Below, in pieces: positions 11,641 through 21,555 of a stretch of DNA of 64,000 nucleotides. Source of the stretch: Pseudocercospora fijiensis CIRAD86 (taxonomy: Eukaryota; Ascomycota; Dothideomycetes; Mycosphaerellales; Mycosphaerellaceae). The stretch's first letter is position 1. Every line of letters begins with the position of its first letter. The stretch spans positions 4,767,528-4,831,527 of the forward strand of contig NW_006921535.1 of the NCBI RefSeq assembly GCF_000340215.1, written 5' to 3'. The notes beneath the pieces are model-generated. The model saw nothing but the letters and a program-made list of their open reading frames with translations. It was not told the origin of the DNA and ran no database searches. A program made the position numbers and the translations under genes.

Positions 11641-11737
11641 GTCTCTAGTTCGAACTAGGAATCTATATAGTTCGAAAAACCAAACCGGAACTAGGGAGCT
11701 AGTTCGCCGCTAAGAAACTAAACTATATACGTTTAGT

Positions 11738-11762
11738 AGTTCGGAAACCGAACTACTACGGG
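11738..11762. repeat. Perfect short hairpin
   Basis: An 11-base stem TAGTAGTTCGG is followed by AAA and its exact complement. It lies in the spacer just left of the Gypsy B integrase remnant, which also has several CTAGCTAATAA direct repeats (11771-11800). Its role is unknown. Confidence 0.6.
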
Positions 11763-11779
11763 GTCTATAACTAGCTAAT

Positions 11780-13133
11780 AACTAGCTAATAACTAGCTAT
11801 ACTACTTTATCTACCCGACGTACGGAGTACCTTCTATTATCTTTAGCGACCGCGGGTCCTAATTCGTTAGTACCTTCTTTAAGCGTCTATATGCCTATCT
11901 TAGTATTATATAGAATATATTTTCCGCCTTCTATCTAGAAACTAACGGACAATCTAAGCGTACTAACTAGACACTCGAGTAATATCTACGTATATTCTAC
12001 GCTAATTAATAAGACGACTAGGCTAAGTAGCTGCTATTAGCCGAATTTGTAATAAACAACTACGTCGCCTTAGCTACCGGTATAACGCTATTCTTCGCGA
12101 ATACTAGTCGATACCTAAATATAGGTTTCTAGGACCTTCTAAATAGGCCGTAGCTAACTAAGAAACAGCTAGCTAACCTTAAGTTAGCTAATATAGTAGC
12201 TTAGCGGATATAGGCTATCCTCGAGGAATATAGAGCGGCGTATATACTAATATAGGTTAAGAACGCTAATATAGCTAATACTTACTACGCTATAGTATCT
12301 AACTATTAACTAGGCTCGCTTGTCTAGCTTAACGCGCGTAATATTAAGACTAACCGCCTTAGTAAGAAACTAGATAACAAATAGTTAGGTCCTTTCTATA
12401 TTAAGAAAGGTATTAGTTGTCGCTCTTTCCGCCTCGAGCTCCTACTATCGATACGAGCACTCTACCCGGTATTTTATATATTAATACTACGCGCTGTAGC
12501 TAAAGATCCGTTACTAGGACAAGAACTAACTACTAACCCGCTACTAGTAGTTATCGAGCGGGATAGCGAAGAGGCCGAAGAGGGAGAACTAGATAAGATC
12601 TATAGCTCGCGTAAGAACCCGGAAGATAGAGAGATATAGTATAAGGTCCGATAGAAGAGCGAAGAAGAGACTATATAGCAATAGGATAACTTCCTACCTA
12701 GAGCTAAGGAGTTAGTAGCCGAATATTACTAATAATATCTAAGTAGACTAGAGCTAGCCGCTACTAAGGAGTTAGGACTTACTGCCTATTTGACTTACTG
12801 CCTATAAAGCAGTATAGACTATTAGTAATATAAAAGGGCTATACTTCTCTACCGTAAACCGCCGTTTGTATTAATGCCGGCCTCTAACCCTAAGAAGACT
12901 CGCTACCGAGTAGTTAGGATGGGACCTAGCGCTCTACTAGATAAGAGCCTCTTAGCTAGACCCGACGTTACTAGTAAGTTGCGTAATAAGTAGATAGTAC
13001 GAGGTGCTTGTATTGCCTACTAGGATTTAGTATAATATTAAGTATTAGTATAGACATTAGTGTAGACACTAAAGAAAGGCCTGTTATACGCTATTAAGGC
13101 GTCGTAGGAGCTCCTTATTAAGGAGGGGAATAC
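11780..13133 (+). pseudogene. Gypsy B integrase C-terminal half + chromodomain, broken
   Basis: 5'-truncated plus-strand Gypsy remnant. It begins within the integrase core: SDRGS is readable at about 11848, followed by the TNGQSKRTN motif near 11944 and the AEFVINNY segment near 12040. A chromodomain-like stretch (LDKIYSSRKNPEDREI, then YKVR) lies near 12590-12660. The remaining 3' part to 13119 is poorly recognisable. A polypurine tract (AAGGAGGGG, about 13120-13128) marks the end of the internal region. No RT or gag of this element is present. Confidence 0.75.
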
Positions 13134-13285
13134 TATTATAGAGTAACGCCTAGGCTAGCTATTATAGCCTAAGGTATTAAGTCTTAGCGAGGATACTTCC
13201 TCGTACGCTTCCTTCTACCTCTTAGATAGAACCGTACGACAACTCGTCTTCTATCTAACCCTATCGTCTCGTAATACTTCTTTAG
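13134..13285 (+). repeat. Partial 3' LTR of Gypsy B
   Basis: Starts TATTATAGAG right after the polypurine tract, where TG...CA termini would be expected before mutation. It is cut at about 13286 by the inverted LTR pair. Its remainder may resume at 14461 and end near 14670 (GCGTAATA), but this is not proven. Confidence 0.55.
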
Positions 13286-13838
13286 TATCCCGCCCTATAG
13301 GCGTCTAGCGCGTCCGACGCGTAAGCGTAAGTATATATATCCTACTTACTAACTTCTTAGCAAACCTCTACCTTTAGGTCCTTTCCTACGCGCTAAGTAT
13401 ACGCGCGTATATCCCGCTTATCCGTTATTTTATAGCGCCTTTATTTCCTAGCTAACTTACGCGGCGCGCGTATACGAACTCGTTTAACCGCTTTTAAGTA
13501 AATATATTTCTCCTAGCTCTTCTCTATCTTCTAGTTCCTTCCTACTACTCGGATCTATCCTACGACTCTATATATCTCGCTTACTATCGTCCGTATACGC
13601 GTACGCGTAGTTTAGTATAGTCCCGTCGTTTGTATATTAATATATAACGTATTATTCTACTATATACGGTCTCTACGGGAGTCCCTAAGTTATTACGTAT
13701 ACGGCAAATAGGCGGGTAAATAGTGGACCTATTTTGCTAGGGGCCCCTACTACTAAGTTACTCATATCCGATATTACTTTATAGTATTCTTGTTAGCTTA
13801 TATGACTTCTCGGTACTTTCTAGTTATCTACTATAATA
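13286..13838 (-). repeat. Inverted LTR of the Gypsy F family (first arm)
   Basis: Reverse complement of about the first 555 bases of the Gypsy F LTR (compare 36185-36740). The LTR start, CTATAATA in this orientation, is at 13838, and the last 150 or so LTR bases are missing at the left. The shared signposts are the palindromic TACGCGTACGCGTA region and the GGGGCCCCTA block. Confidence 0.85.
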
Positions 13839-13845
13839 TAGCGTT

Positions 13846-14460
13846 AGGGGCCTCTAGCGAAGTAGCTCGCCTAGTTAGCCGCCTATTTAGCCGTATAACG
13901 TAAGATCTTAGGGACTCCCGTAGAGGCCGTATATAGTAGAATAATACGTTATACCTTAATATATAAATAACAGAACTATACTAAACGATACGTACTCGTA
14001 TATAAACGACGGTAAGTAAGATATATAGAGTCGTAGGATAGATCCGAGTAGTAGGAAGGAGCCGGAAGACTAGGAAGAGATAGGAGAAATATATTTACTT
14101 AAGAGTAGTTAATAAGTTCGCGCTTATACGCTATATATAATAGCTAGGAAATAAGGTCGCTACGAGATAATAGATAATCGGGATATACGCGCTCGCGCTC
14201 GGCGCGTAAGGAAGGACCTAAAAGCAGAGGTTTACTAAGAAGCAAGTAAGTAAGATATATATACCTACGCTTACGCGACAGACTAGCTAGATATCTATAG
14301 GATAGGATACCTAGGAAGGGGCTCTCTCTCTAAGTTACTCTTCTTTCCTTTCTTCGTAGTTTGTCTTATATAGATAATAGCTATATTAATTTAGTATTCC
14401 CTTTAGTTCTGTTTAAAGTTTAGTATATATTCTTACTACTTAGCCTCTAACTATTATAAT
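13846..14460 (+). repeat. Direct LTR of the Gypsy F family (second arm)
   Basis: Plus-strand copy matching Gypsy F LTR positions from about 90 to its end (compare 36276-36887). It lacks the first 90 bases. Together with the preceding arm it forms a head-to-head palindrome with stems of about 450 bp. Confidence 0.85.
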
Positions 14461-14789
14461 ATAAAGCTATAGATATAGGTATAGATAGACGGGGAGACTC
14501 GGTTAGCTACGATATCGAAGTCGTATTATTAGCTCGTTGCGTATATATATAGGATTATATAAAGGAATAGGAGTAGGGGTTAGGTAGATACGTACTAGTA
14601 GTATATAGTAGAAAGAAAGGAAGAGAGTATACGCGTAAAGATACGCGTATAGATATTGCGTAACGCTTAGCGTAATAGAAGATGCTAGCGTAGTAAGACT
14701 TTCGCGTACGGGACGTACCTGCTTTAGTCTACGGATTCCTACATCGATAGTTAACTCCGCGTTTAGAGCAGTAGTTACAGCTCAAAGGC
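14461..14789. other. Transition from RIP-mutated repeat to normal-composition DNA
   Basis: From 14461 to about 14750 the sequence is still TpA-rich with TACGCG motifs. It may hold the rest of the Gypsy B LTR, ending near 14670. From about 14750 on, CpA, TpG and balanced codon-like composition return. No gene is seen. Confidence 0.5.
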
Positions 14790-15298
14790 CGACTCTGCAG
14801 GTTCTTATCTCTTACCAAAGCAGTCGTAATCAAAGAAGTCCCAGGCACCTTCGCTGGGCCATTGACCTTTTCAGTAGACGCAGAAGACAATCAGGACCTT
14901 CAATATCATCTAATCACTCTTGGCGTTAGGAGAATGGATGATCACAGACCCTGTTGCCCCCGTTCTGAATCTGATTTGGCAGCTGCACCGAGGATGGCAA
15001 GCATGCATGGTTGTTGCCAAGAGGCAAGAGACAATAGACGTTTATCATTCCAATGAAGAGCTTATAGTCGTGTATGCCGCAGAACTCCGTATCATCGTAC
15101 CCAATAGCCGCTATGCTGCATACGCCAAGCGCCACTTGCCTAGTAAATCATATCATCTATTGACCAACTCCTTCATGTAGCGAATGCGATGCCTTCCGTC
15201 CTTGTCTTCATTCATCTTCAGTAAGAGTGTGGGGGTATCTCGAATGCAGTGCAGTGCAGTGCGCCTTATCCTAATCACGTGTGTGCGTGCGTGCGTAT
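14790..15298. other. 3' flank of the FYVE-RING gene
   Basis: Unmutated sequence downstream of the minus-strand gene. It holds two microsatellites: four overlapping AGTGC/GCAGT units at about 15245-15262, and GTGTGCGTGCGTGCGT at about 15280-15297 directly after the stop codon. The short open frames here overlap on both strands and show no protein features, so I do not call them genes. The 3' UTR probably lies here, but no clear AATAAA signal was seen. Confidence 0.5.
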
Positions 15299-17104
15299 TC
15301 AATCGTAAAGTCGATGCGTTGGGCAGCTTCCAGGGCCTTTCTTCTCCCACCAGCCACGGATGCAGTCGCGGTGGAACTTGCACCAGCATTCCATGGTTCC
15401 CAAGTCATCGCCTTCCTCAAACTCCTCAAAACAGATAATGCACTCCTGTGGCTCGCCGTCGGCGCCAACGCAATCTTTCTCCGTGGCTTTGGACTTCAAC
15501 ATGCCGCGTGGTCGAAAGCTGGTGGCGCGTGGTCGTGAGCCTTCAGGCGCATGACCAACAGACTCTGGAGTTCCCGGCGCTGGCGGTGGACGCACAGCGG
15601 ATTGCGTGGGCGTTGATGAGAAGCGCGTGGCTATACAGTCCTCAATGTGAGTCTCGCGTACCGAGTCTCCTGGTGGCATTTCTTCGCCGCAGACGGGACA
15701 CTCGTCCTCCTCACGGACTTGACGTCTTGGACGCGACTGGTCGGGCAACGATGGTGACATCACTACCCGGGACTGTCGTCTTGGATCTCCGTTACGGTTG
15801 TTGCCCGGGTCAGTAAACGATGGAGGCGTGAATGGGCTGAAGGCAGGGCCACCACCGCTGCTCTGGCTGTAGCGATGACCATGATACCTTGTGGAAGTGG
15901 GCGGAACAGATGCTTGTGATGATTGCGAAGCGTCCAGGGTGTGATAAGTGTTCGACCGCGATCGTTGAATGGCAGCACGAGAACTTTGAATGGCAGCATC
16001 AGCAGCCTGCATCGCATCATGTATCACTTGCTGTCGCGGTCCAATTGAAAATTCGTGTCCTTGCTGAGAAGTTTGTCGTCCGTGTGATCCTATCACCCGT
16101 GCTACGGCTTCATTGCGCATCGCATCTATCTCTTGCTGTCGCGCTGATAGTGAAGATTGGGCTCCCTGCTGAGAATAGTGTCGTCCGTGTGATCCTATCA
16201 CCCGTGCCACGGCTGCATTGCGCATCGCGTCTATCATTTGCTGTCGCGCGGTCATCTGGCGAGAGGCTGCTTGGTCTGGCAAGGGTGCTGAAGCGGGCGG
16301 GAAGTTGTTGGTCACTGGCCTGGATGGCGGTGGGGGAACTGGGGCAATGGGTGCTGAAGCGGCGATGTTCGAGTCTGGCGTCCATGGATCTGGTACGCAC
16401 GGGTTGCACACTCGGACAATGTCGCCTCCGCCGAGCGCTGGATTCCGTCTGCTTGAAGGTGATGTCGACGGCGCAGCCTCATCTCCCAGCAAGTAGGGAT
16501 TCGGGGGCTGTACTATGTACTGCCGCGGTATGGTTATGCGATGCGGCGAGCACCTATTACACACCACGCGGCCGCACTTCCTGCAATGATGTCTGCGATA
16601 CAGGAGGCTAAACTCGGTGTCGCAGACGGGACACTTGGTCACGTCGTTGTCTGGTTGCCACCGAGGCAATACAATGTCGCTGTCTCTTGTAGCCGATGGT
16701 GCAGCTCCGCCTGGACTTCTTCTACCGTCATCGCTACCTGGCATTCTTGGGATCGATGGTCTGGCAGGTCGTGGTTGTGGTTGAGCAGGCGGTGATGTCA
16801 GGTCGATAGCAGTCTCTCTACTGCTCCCGGGTGGTGAGGGAAGACGTGCAGCGTGGTGAAGATGCGAGGCAGTGGCGTTGTATGTGGGATATGGATAGTC
16901 TCGTCGCTGTGGCTCTGAGCCCGTATGTCGCCTCTTCCGCTCTGCGCTGTCGCCGCTTTCTCTTCTGTCTGGCAGAGCAGGTCGGCTGTCACGAACGGTA
17001 CCGCCGGCGGTTCGGCTTCGCAAGTAATCGAGAGCCAGTCGAACGTTCTGCTCATTCGTTCGGCCGGTGTCGTTGTCAGGTGCCGGGTGAGATTGGCGGT
17101 CCAT
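15299..17104 (-). CDS. FYVE + UBZ-like + RING finger protein, predicted endosomal E3 ubiquitin ligase (Pib1-like)
   Basis: An intact single-exon frame of 601 codons. A FYVE zinc finger spans about residues 149-240: WQPDNDVTKC, the RRHHCRKCG basic motif (170-178) that binds phosphatidylinositol 3-phosphate, and zinc ligands C158, C161, C174, C177, C182, C185, C233 and C236, with a long insert before the last pair. A small C469-C472-H486-C490 finger resembles a UBZ ubiquitin-binding finger. The C-terminal RING (C555, C558, C573, C575, H578, C581, C594, H597) would recruit an E2 enzyme. Residues 286-355 are two 35-residue repeats; the rest is Pro/Ser/Arg-rich and probably disordered. The start has G at -3 and +4. 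Yeast Pib1 has the same FYVE-RING order, suggesting ubiquitination at endosomes or vacuole (inference). It is the only gene here free of RIP. Confidence 0.92.
   Translation of the reverse strand: MDRQSHPAPDNDTGRTNEQNVRLALDYLRSRTAGGTVRDSRPALPDRRESGDSAERKRRHTGSEPQRRDYPYPTYNATASHLHHAARLPSPPGSSRETAIDLTSPPAQPQPRPARPSIPRMPGSDDGRRSPGGAAPSATRDSDIVLPRWQPDNDVTKCPVCDTEFSLLYRRHHCRKCGRVVCNRCSPHRITIPRQYIVQPPNPYLLGDEAAPSTSPSSRRNPALGGGDIVRVCNPCVPDPWTPDSNIAASAPIAPVPPPPSRPVTNNFPPASAPLPDQAASRQMTARQQMIDAMRNAAVARVIGSHGRHYSQQGAQSSLSARQQEIDAMRNEAVARVIGSHGRQTSQQGHEFSIGPRQQVIHDAMQAADAAIQSSRAAIQRSRSNTYHTLDASQSSQASVPPTSTRYHGHRYSQSSGGGPAFSPFTPPSFTDPGNNRNGDPRRQSRVVMSPSLPDQSRPRRQVREEDECPVCGEEMPPGDSVRETHIEDCIATRFSSTPTQSAVRPPPAPGTPESVGHAPEGSRPRATSFRPRGMLKSKATEKDCVGADGEPQECIICFEEFEEGDDLGTMECWCKFHRDCIRGWWEKKGPGSCPTHRLYD
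16040..16249 (-). repeat. Two 105-bp in-frame repeats within the FYVE-RING gene
   Basis: The repeats encode residues 286-320 and 321-355. Both begin with ARQQ-IDAMRN-AVARVIGSHGR, and a partial third unit starts at residue 356 with PRQQVI. The DNA repeats keep CpA and TpG, so they have escaped RIP despite being duplicated, perhaps because they are short. Confidence 0.9.
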
Positions 17105-17494
17105 GGCGCTGGCACTGGCACTGGCACTGGCTCACGAGCCCAGTCCTTTGCACTTCCACCCGCGTGCTCTTGCTCAACACTGCTCAATCGTTGTGCTGTG
17201 ATATCAGCGCTATGCTTCGCTTCAGCGCATCTTCCCCTCTAAAATGCCTAGTAGAGATGTTCTGGCTTGGGACGATGCTTCTTCTCGCGGTCGCGTGCTC
17301 ACGGCAGCGATGATGGCGGGACTGAGGCGATGGAAAGAGCTGGTGCTGGCTGACCGCTGACCGCTGACCGCTGACCGTAGATTCAGATTCAGATTCAGAT
17401 TCGTGCTACAGAACGCTGCGGATGTAGGCAAGGCCGGGGCAGGGCAAGATGTCGGTGTCGCTCTGCTCCGCCAGGGGCCAGCGTGCCTGAAGAA
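17105..17494 (-). promoter_or_regulatory. 5' flank / promoter region of the FYVE-RING gene
   Basis: About 390 bp of unmutated DNA lies between the start codon and the MULE insertion. It contains simple tandem repeats: CTGGCA about four times (17108-17131), CTGACCG exactly four times (17350-17377) and ATTCAG three and a half times (17381-17402). No specific factor site or TATA box can be claimed. The MULE lies within 400 bp of the start codon, so it may separate the gene from distal control sequence. Confidence 0.5.
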
Positions 17495-17503
17495 GTCACG
17501 AAG
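17495..17503. repeat. Left target-site duplication of the MULE
   Basis: GTCACGAAG directly left of the terminal inverted repeat. The right-hand copy at 20757-20765 is GTTACGAAG, differing by one C-to-T transition. Confidence 0.9.
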
Positions 17504-20500
17504 CCTCGAGGATTCCCCGAGCCCCAGCTACCCGCCCGAGCCCCAGCATATCCCTACACTAGCACTACTGTAGAATCGCCTCTGTATCAAATTACGTACT
17601 CTTTCCGCCTAATATAGGCTGTTTCTATTCCTAGTTAGTATTGTTGATAGGCGCGTAGGCGCGCTACCTAGGAAGTCGCGCCTCCGAGTCTATATTCGTA
17701 TAATTCGCATTTCTTCCTACTTTTATAGTAGATTGCCTAGTAACTATCGAAAATGGCTAAATCTCTATTATACGAGGCTTATATCGATAACTTTCTCGCT
17801 AACGATAGTATCGCCGCTGCCGCCGGCGGCGCTATAGAGGTAGTAGTAGCGGAGGTAGTAGAATCGGAGGTAGAGGTAGTAGATTTAGTAATAGAAGAGA
17901 CAGAATAGGTAGTAGAAGTGCCGAGAGGTCGTACGCGCAGTCGATTAGTCGACGCGCCGTATATAAGGCTATAGTATCTATTATCGCACGCGTCGGTATC
18001 GCCGCGGCTATAGAAGGCGCTATTCTCGAAGGTAGTATTAGTAGAGCGACCTCGAGGTCTAATACTACGAGAAGACGACTTCCCTTCGAAATAGGCACTC
18101 GAGCGCTATATCTACGAATTTAGCGCGTAATACGGATACGAGTTTAAGGAGTAGAAGCTAAGGAAGAATAAGAACGGCGCTAAATATAGACACTACTATA
18201 TATATAGCTACTTTAGTTAACTAGATAAAAGGACCTAGAATAAGGGCAAGTCGAAGTCGCACTCGAAGAAGATAGGGTATAAATTCTACTTCTACGCTAT
18301 TATAATCGACCCTCTATAACTAGAAGGTTAGTAGGAAATTCGTTACTCTAGCGACTAAGATTACTATCGCTACAACTACGGACCTAATAATATTATAGTA
18401 CTAGCGACTTACCGATAACGCTCTCGTACGACTTAGTTTCTCGAGGAGTTAGAGCGGCTTTAGTAGTCTCGAATAGCTACGTCTAAGATTATAGTATACT
18501 TCCGCGGCCGTAGCGTTCTATTACGGCTATACGATATAAAGAACCTCGCCTAGGGACGTAGTATTAATGCTCGAAGGGAGTATAACTAGGCTTAGCGGAC
18601 TATCGACTTGCTAGATAAGAATAGCATCTTCTACGACATTTAATCTAACGGTAATAGCTTAATTAAGTCTATAGTTGCCCTCTATCCTATATCGCTCTCG
18701 GCCTTTAAGGATACGCCTTATATACTCGTTCTCGACACTACGTATTCTACTAATCTATACAACCTCGAGCTACTAGATATTGTCGCTACTAGACCGATAA
18801 ATGACACTATTAAGCTCGGCGTTAGTCTAATTAGACCGAAGCCTAATAAGAAGGACTTTATCCGGCTATTATAGTTACTACGGAAAGGTCTCGAAGAAGC
18901 CGGTTGTCTAATACCTTACGTTATAAGTACGGATCGAGAAGAAGCGCTTATCTACGCCGTTAAGGAGGTTATTCCTAAAGCGCTTGTTATTGTATATAAC
19001 TAGCACCTATAATAGGACATTCTTACTCGTATCCGGAAAGAACGAGGCGACTTTGCATAGATTAAAGCTAATAGCTTATAGACTAACAGTCCAAGTACTA
19101 ACAAGTTCTTACAGTTGTTTATACACACTATAAGAAGTTAGTTAGAAGAGGAGTTTAATAGCAACGTTAGCAAACTAGACAACGTGTATCCCTAATTCAA
19201 GCAATATCTATATAATAACTAGTAGAAACACAAGGAGAAGATCGTCTACTACTAGACTAACTAAGTCCTTTACTTCGGCGAGAAGGTTACGTCTCGTATA
19301 GAAGCATACTACGGTCGGATTAAACAGTAGCTTAACTATAGCAGCCGACACGATATCTATTTACTCTTTAAGTCGCTTCTTAACTAGTAGCACTAAGGAT
19401 ACGACCGCCGTAGAGTCTAGTTAGCTAATAACCTAAAGCGCTACTGCAAGCTATTAGTAGGGCCCTTCTTTGCGAGTGTCTCTCGCATTATTAGCGACTA
19501 CTGCCTTCTCGAGGTTTATAAGGTCTACGAGCGCGCTATTACCCTTCTAAACACTACAACGGACGACAACGGCAATAAGATAAAGCACTCGGCTTATTCT
19601 TACTCCTGTCTATAGTACCGCTATAACGATTACCTAACGAAGACCTATAGCTATCCGTGCCTTTACGAGATAATAAAGCTAATAGAAATAGGTAGAAAGC
19701 GCGCTCTACTATTGCTATATTACTTCTACGTTTACTAGTTTATCGACTTCTTACTAGTACGGAAGTAGGAGGTTAATCGACTGCTAGTACGGCTCCGAGA
19801 GCTATAAGTAGTATATAGTAACCGTAAACCTCTTACTAGCGGAGCAACGTTGTATTTAACTAAGCGTATAGCAACGGCTCGAGAACTCGACGATTTAAAC
19901 TATACTATAGTAGCTAAGAAGCAGAAGACAGCGACAGTAAGGACCGTAGACTTTACCTTAGAGCTAGGCGTGTCTCTTATATAGCTTCGTACGATAGTTG
20001 CCGAGCACTATAAGTGCGTAAAGAGCTAATGCCGCACTTAACAGTGCCCTTGCTAGAAGGCTAATCGTGCTTGTAGCTCTGCTTACTATCTAAGTAGCTT
20101 CGAGTGCTATAATCTACGTATCGAGTCTTTACTTCTAGTAGCTCCGGAGCTACCTTCTAAGCTAGATACGCTCCGCCGAGAGGTTAAACACCTACGTACT
20201 TATAAACAACAACGACTATAAGCGGAAGAAGAGCGAGCGAGACAACAAGCTTACTATAGCCGCTAGTAGGCGGCATTGTATAAGCAATAACAACGATAGG
20301 CTGCTTGGCAATACTACTAGCACTAGCACTAGCAACAACAACAATAGTCGCTTATATAGCTAATAGAGCGGCTACTTCATTACTAGGTGCTACAACAATA
20401 GCACTATTAGTTTACTTAGTAGTAGTATTATATATAGTAGCAGGCTAGTTAGCAAATAAGGGACTAATATAAGCTAGCATATATAGCATTACGTAGTTAC

Positions 20501-20756
20501 AAGGCTGCAGGTCGTAATCCGCTTAGGCCTAAGTAGATAGCAAGCAATAACACCTTGAATTTTGCTATACTACTAATTTGCTAACAAACTTTGGCTTTAT
20601 AGCTGCTAGTAGCAGTATAGTAGTTGCCCGGTCGGAGGGGCCTATAGCGACGCGATTACCGCTTCTATACGCGATTTTGTATAGAACAGCCGATCTTATA
20701 ATCTCGGGTTATGCTAGGGCTCGGGCGGGTAGCTAGGGCTCGGGGAATCCTCGAGG
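17504..20756 (+). mobile_element. Mutator-like (MULE) DNA transposon, 3253 bp, RIP-mutated
   Basis: The ends are 47-bp terminal inverted repeats (17504-17550 and 20710-20756) starting CCTCGAGGATTCCCC, with two transition mismatches. A 9-bp duplication flanks them, the size typical of Mutator elements. A single degenerate transposase gene lies inside on the plus strand. The left TIR keeps CCCCAG where the right has CCCTAG, so the right end took more RIP. The element sits in the 5' flank of the FYVE-RING gene. Confidence 0.93.
17753..20500 (+). pseudogene. MULE transposase, broken
   Basis: The frame begins with a surviving ATG at 17753 (MAKSLLYEAYIDNFLAND) and is broken by TAA and TAG at Gln/Trp positions. 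The MULE catalytic domain is recognisable at about 18700-19000: PYILVLDTTYSTN carries the first Asp region, and STDREEALIYAV the second, followed by the VIVYN-H segment. A Cys-rich cluster near 20005-20110 (KCVK, CPC, NRACSS) may be a zinc-binding domain. The C-terminus (about 20200-20460) is very Gln-rich. The enzyme would cut and paste the element at its TIRs, but this copy is dead. Confidence 0.85.
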
Positions 20757-20765
20757 GTTACGAAG
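20757..20765. repeat. Right target-site duplication of the MULE
   Basis: GTTACGAAG, matching GTCACGAAG at 17495-17503 except for a C-to-T change in the context expected for RIP spreading past the element. Confidence 0.9.
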
Positions 20766-20870
20766 GTACAATTTTGACCCGCCCCGCGTAACGCACGGCC
20801 CTGCTTTCGAGGGACCTTGAATTTTTAACAACTTCTTACTGCCCTAATGGATTTATATCAATGCTAGTAT
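20766..20870. other. Continuation of the unmutated gene island beyond the MULE
   Basis: About 100 bp of mixed composition with CpG, CpA and TpG retained. It is the sequence that adjoined 17503 before the MULE inserted. No gene is seen. Confidence 0.55.
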
Positions 20871-21269
20871 ATAGATTATTAATTAGTGTAGCTGTCATCT
20901 ATAGTAGTAATTTTATAATATAATCTTCTATATAAGCTATTATATACTTACTTTTATAAAGATTTATAATATACTACTAATAGACTATTCGTAATAGTAG
21001 AGTTAATATAGCCGATATAAAGTTTTTAGTATAAATAAATTATAAAATATAGAAGACTTCTATTAATATAGCTATTCTAGTACTATTTTATTAACTATAA
21101 AGCTATTATTTAAGACTTTCTAAAACTAGACGAGATAATATAGTATTCTACTATTATAAAGCAATTAGTTACTATTATTGTTAGTATATTACTTCTAATA
21201 CTATCGAGGGTAGCAGTTCGTATAGCTAATAGATAATAGAGACTAATATCGTAAGATTACAATAGTCCG
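20871..21269. other. AT-rich stretch without recognisable gene
   Basis: Highly TpA-rich. I could not find a coding frame, an inverted repeat pair or homology to the other elements in the window. Confidence 0.5.
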
Positions 21270-21466
21270 GTATAGTCTATAAGCAAGCCTAGATTATAAT
21301 CTAGCTTAAGATTATAATCTAAGCTAGTCTAAGCTAGCCCTTTTCTACTTATTTAGCAATTTAAGCTAATCTAATCTAGCCCCTCTAGAGGCAATCTAAG
21401 CTAATCTAATTTAGGAATTTTAGTAATCTATAGATTGCTAGATTATAAGCTAGTTCTATAGACTAC
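21270..21466. mobile_element. Small hAT-related non-autonomous element, about 195 bp
   Basis: The left end has TATAGTCTATAA and the right end reads TAGTCTATAG in reverse complement. Both resemble the TIR of the large hAT at 32467-43920 (TATAGTCTATAATC). The inside contains the same kind of subterminal motifs (CTAATCTAATCTAG, GATTATAATC). No transposase is present. An 8-bp target duplication was not found. Confidence 0.55.
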
Positions 21467-21470
21467 TTTG

Positions 21471-21555
21471 CTTTATAGGCTACCTCTCTCTATAGGCTAC
21501 CTCGCTTTATAGGCTGCCTCGCTTTATAGGCTACCTCGCTTTATAGGCTACCTCG
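21471..21555. repeat. 17-bp minisatellite, five units
   Basis: Five contiguous units of CTTTATAGGCTACCTCG (21471, 21488, 21505, 21522, 21539). They differ by single substitutions and run exactly up to the start of the LTR remnant at 21556. Confidence 0.88.

Noticed and set aside
14862..15180. Overlapping small open frames of 64-86 codons on both strands
   Set aside because: They overlap each other in several frames, show no domain, signal peptide or codon pattern, and lie in the 3' flank of the FYVE-RING gene.
15281..17313. Several plus-strand open frames of 84-240 codons
   Set aside because: They lie antisense to or around the FYVE-RING gene, which has clear zinc-finger domains. Open antisense frames are expected from its GC-rich, Arg/Pro/Ser-rich coding sequence.
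17832..18098. 88-codon minus-strand frame rich in Leu and Ile
   Set aside because: It is the antisense of the MULE transposase N-terminal region, where plus-strand Glu/Val repeats give a Leu/Ile-rich complement.
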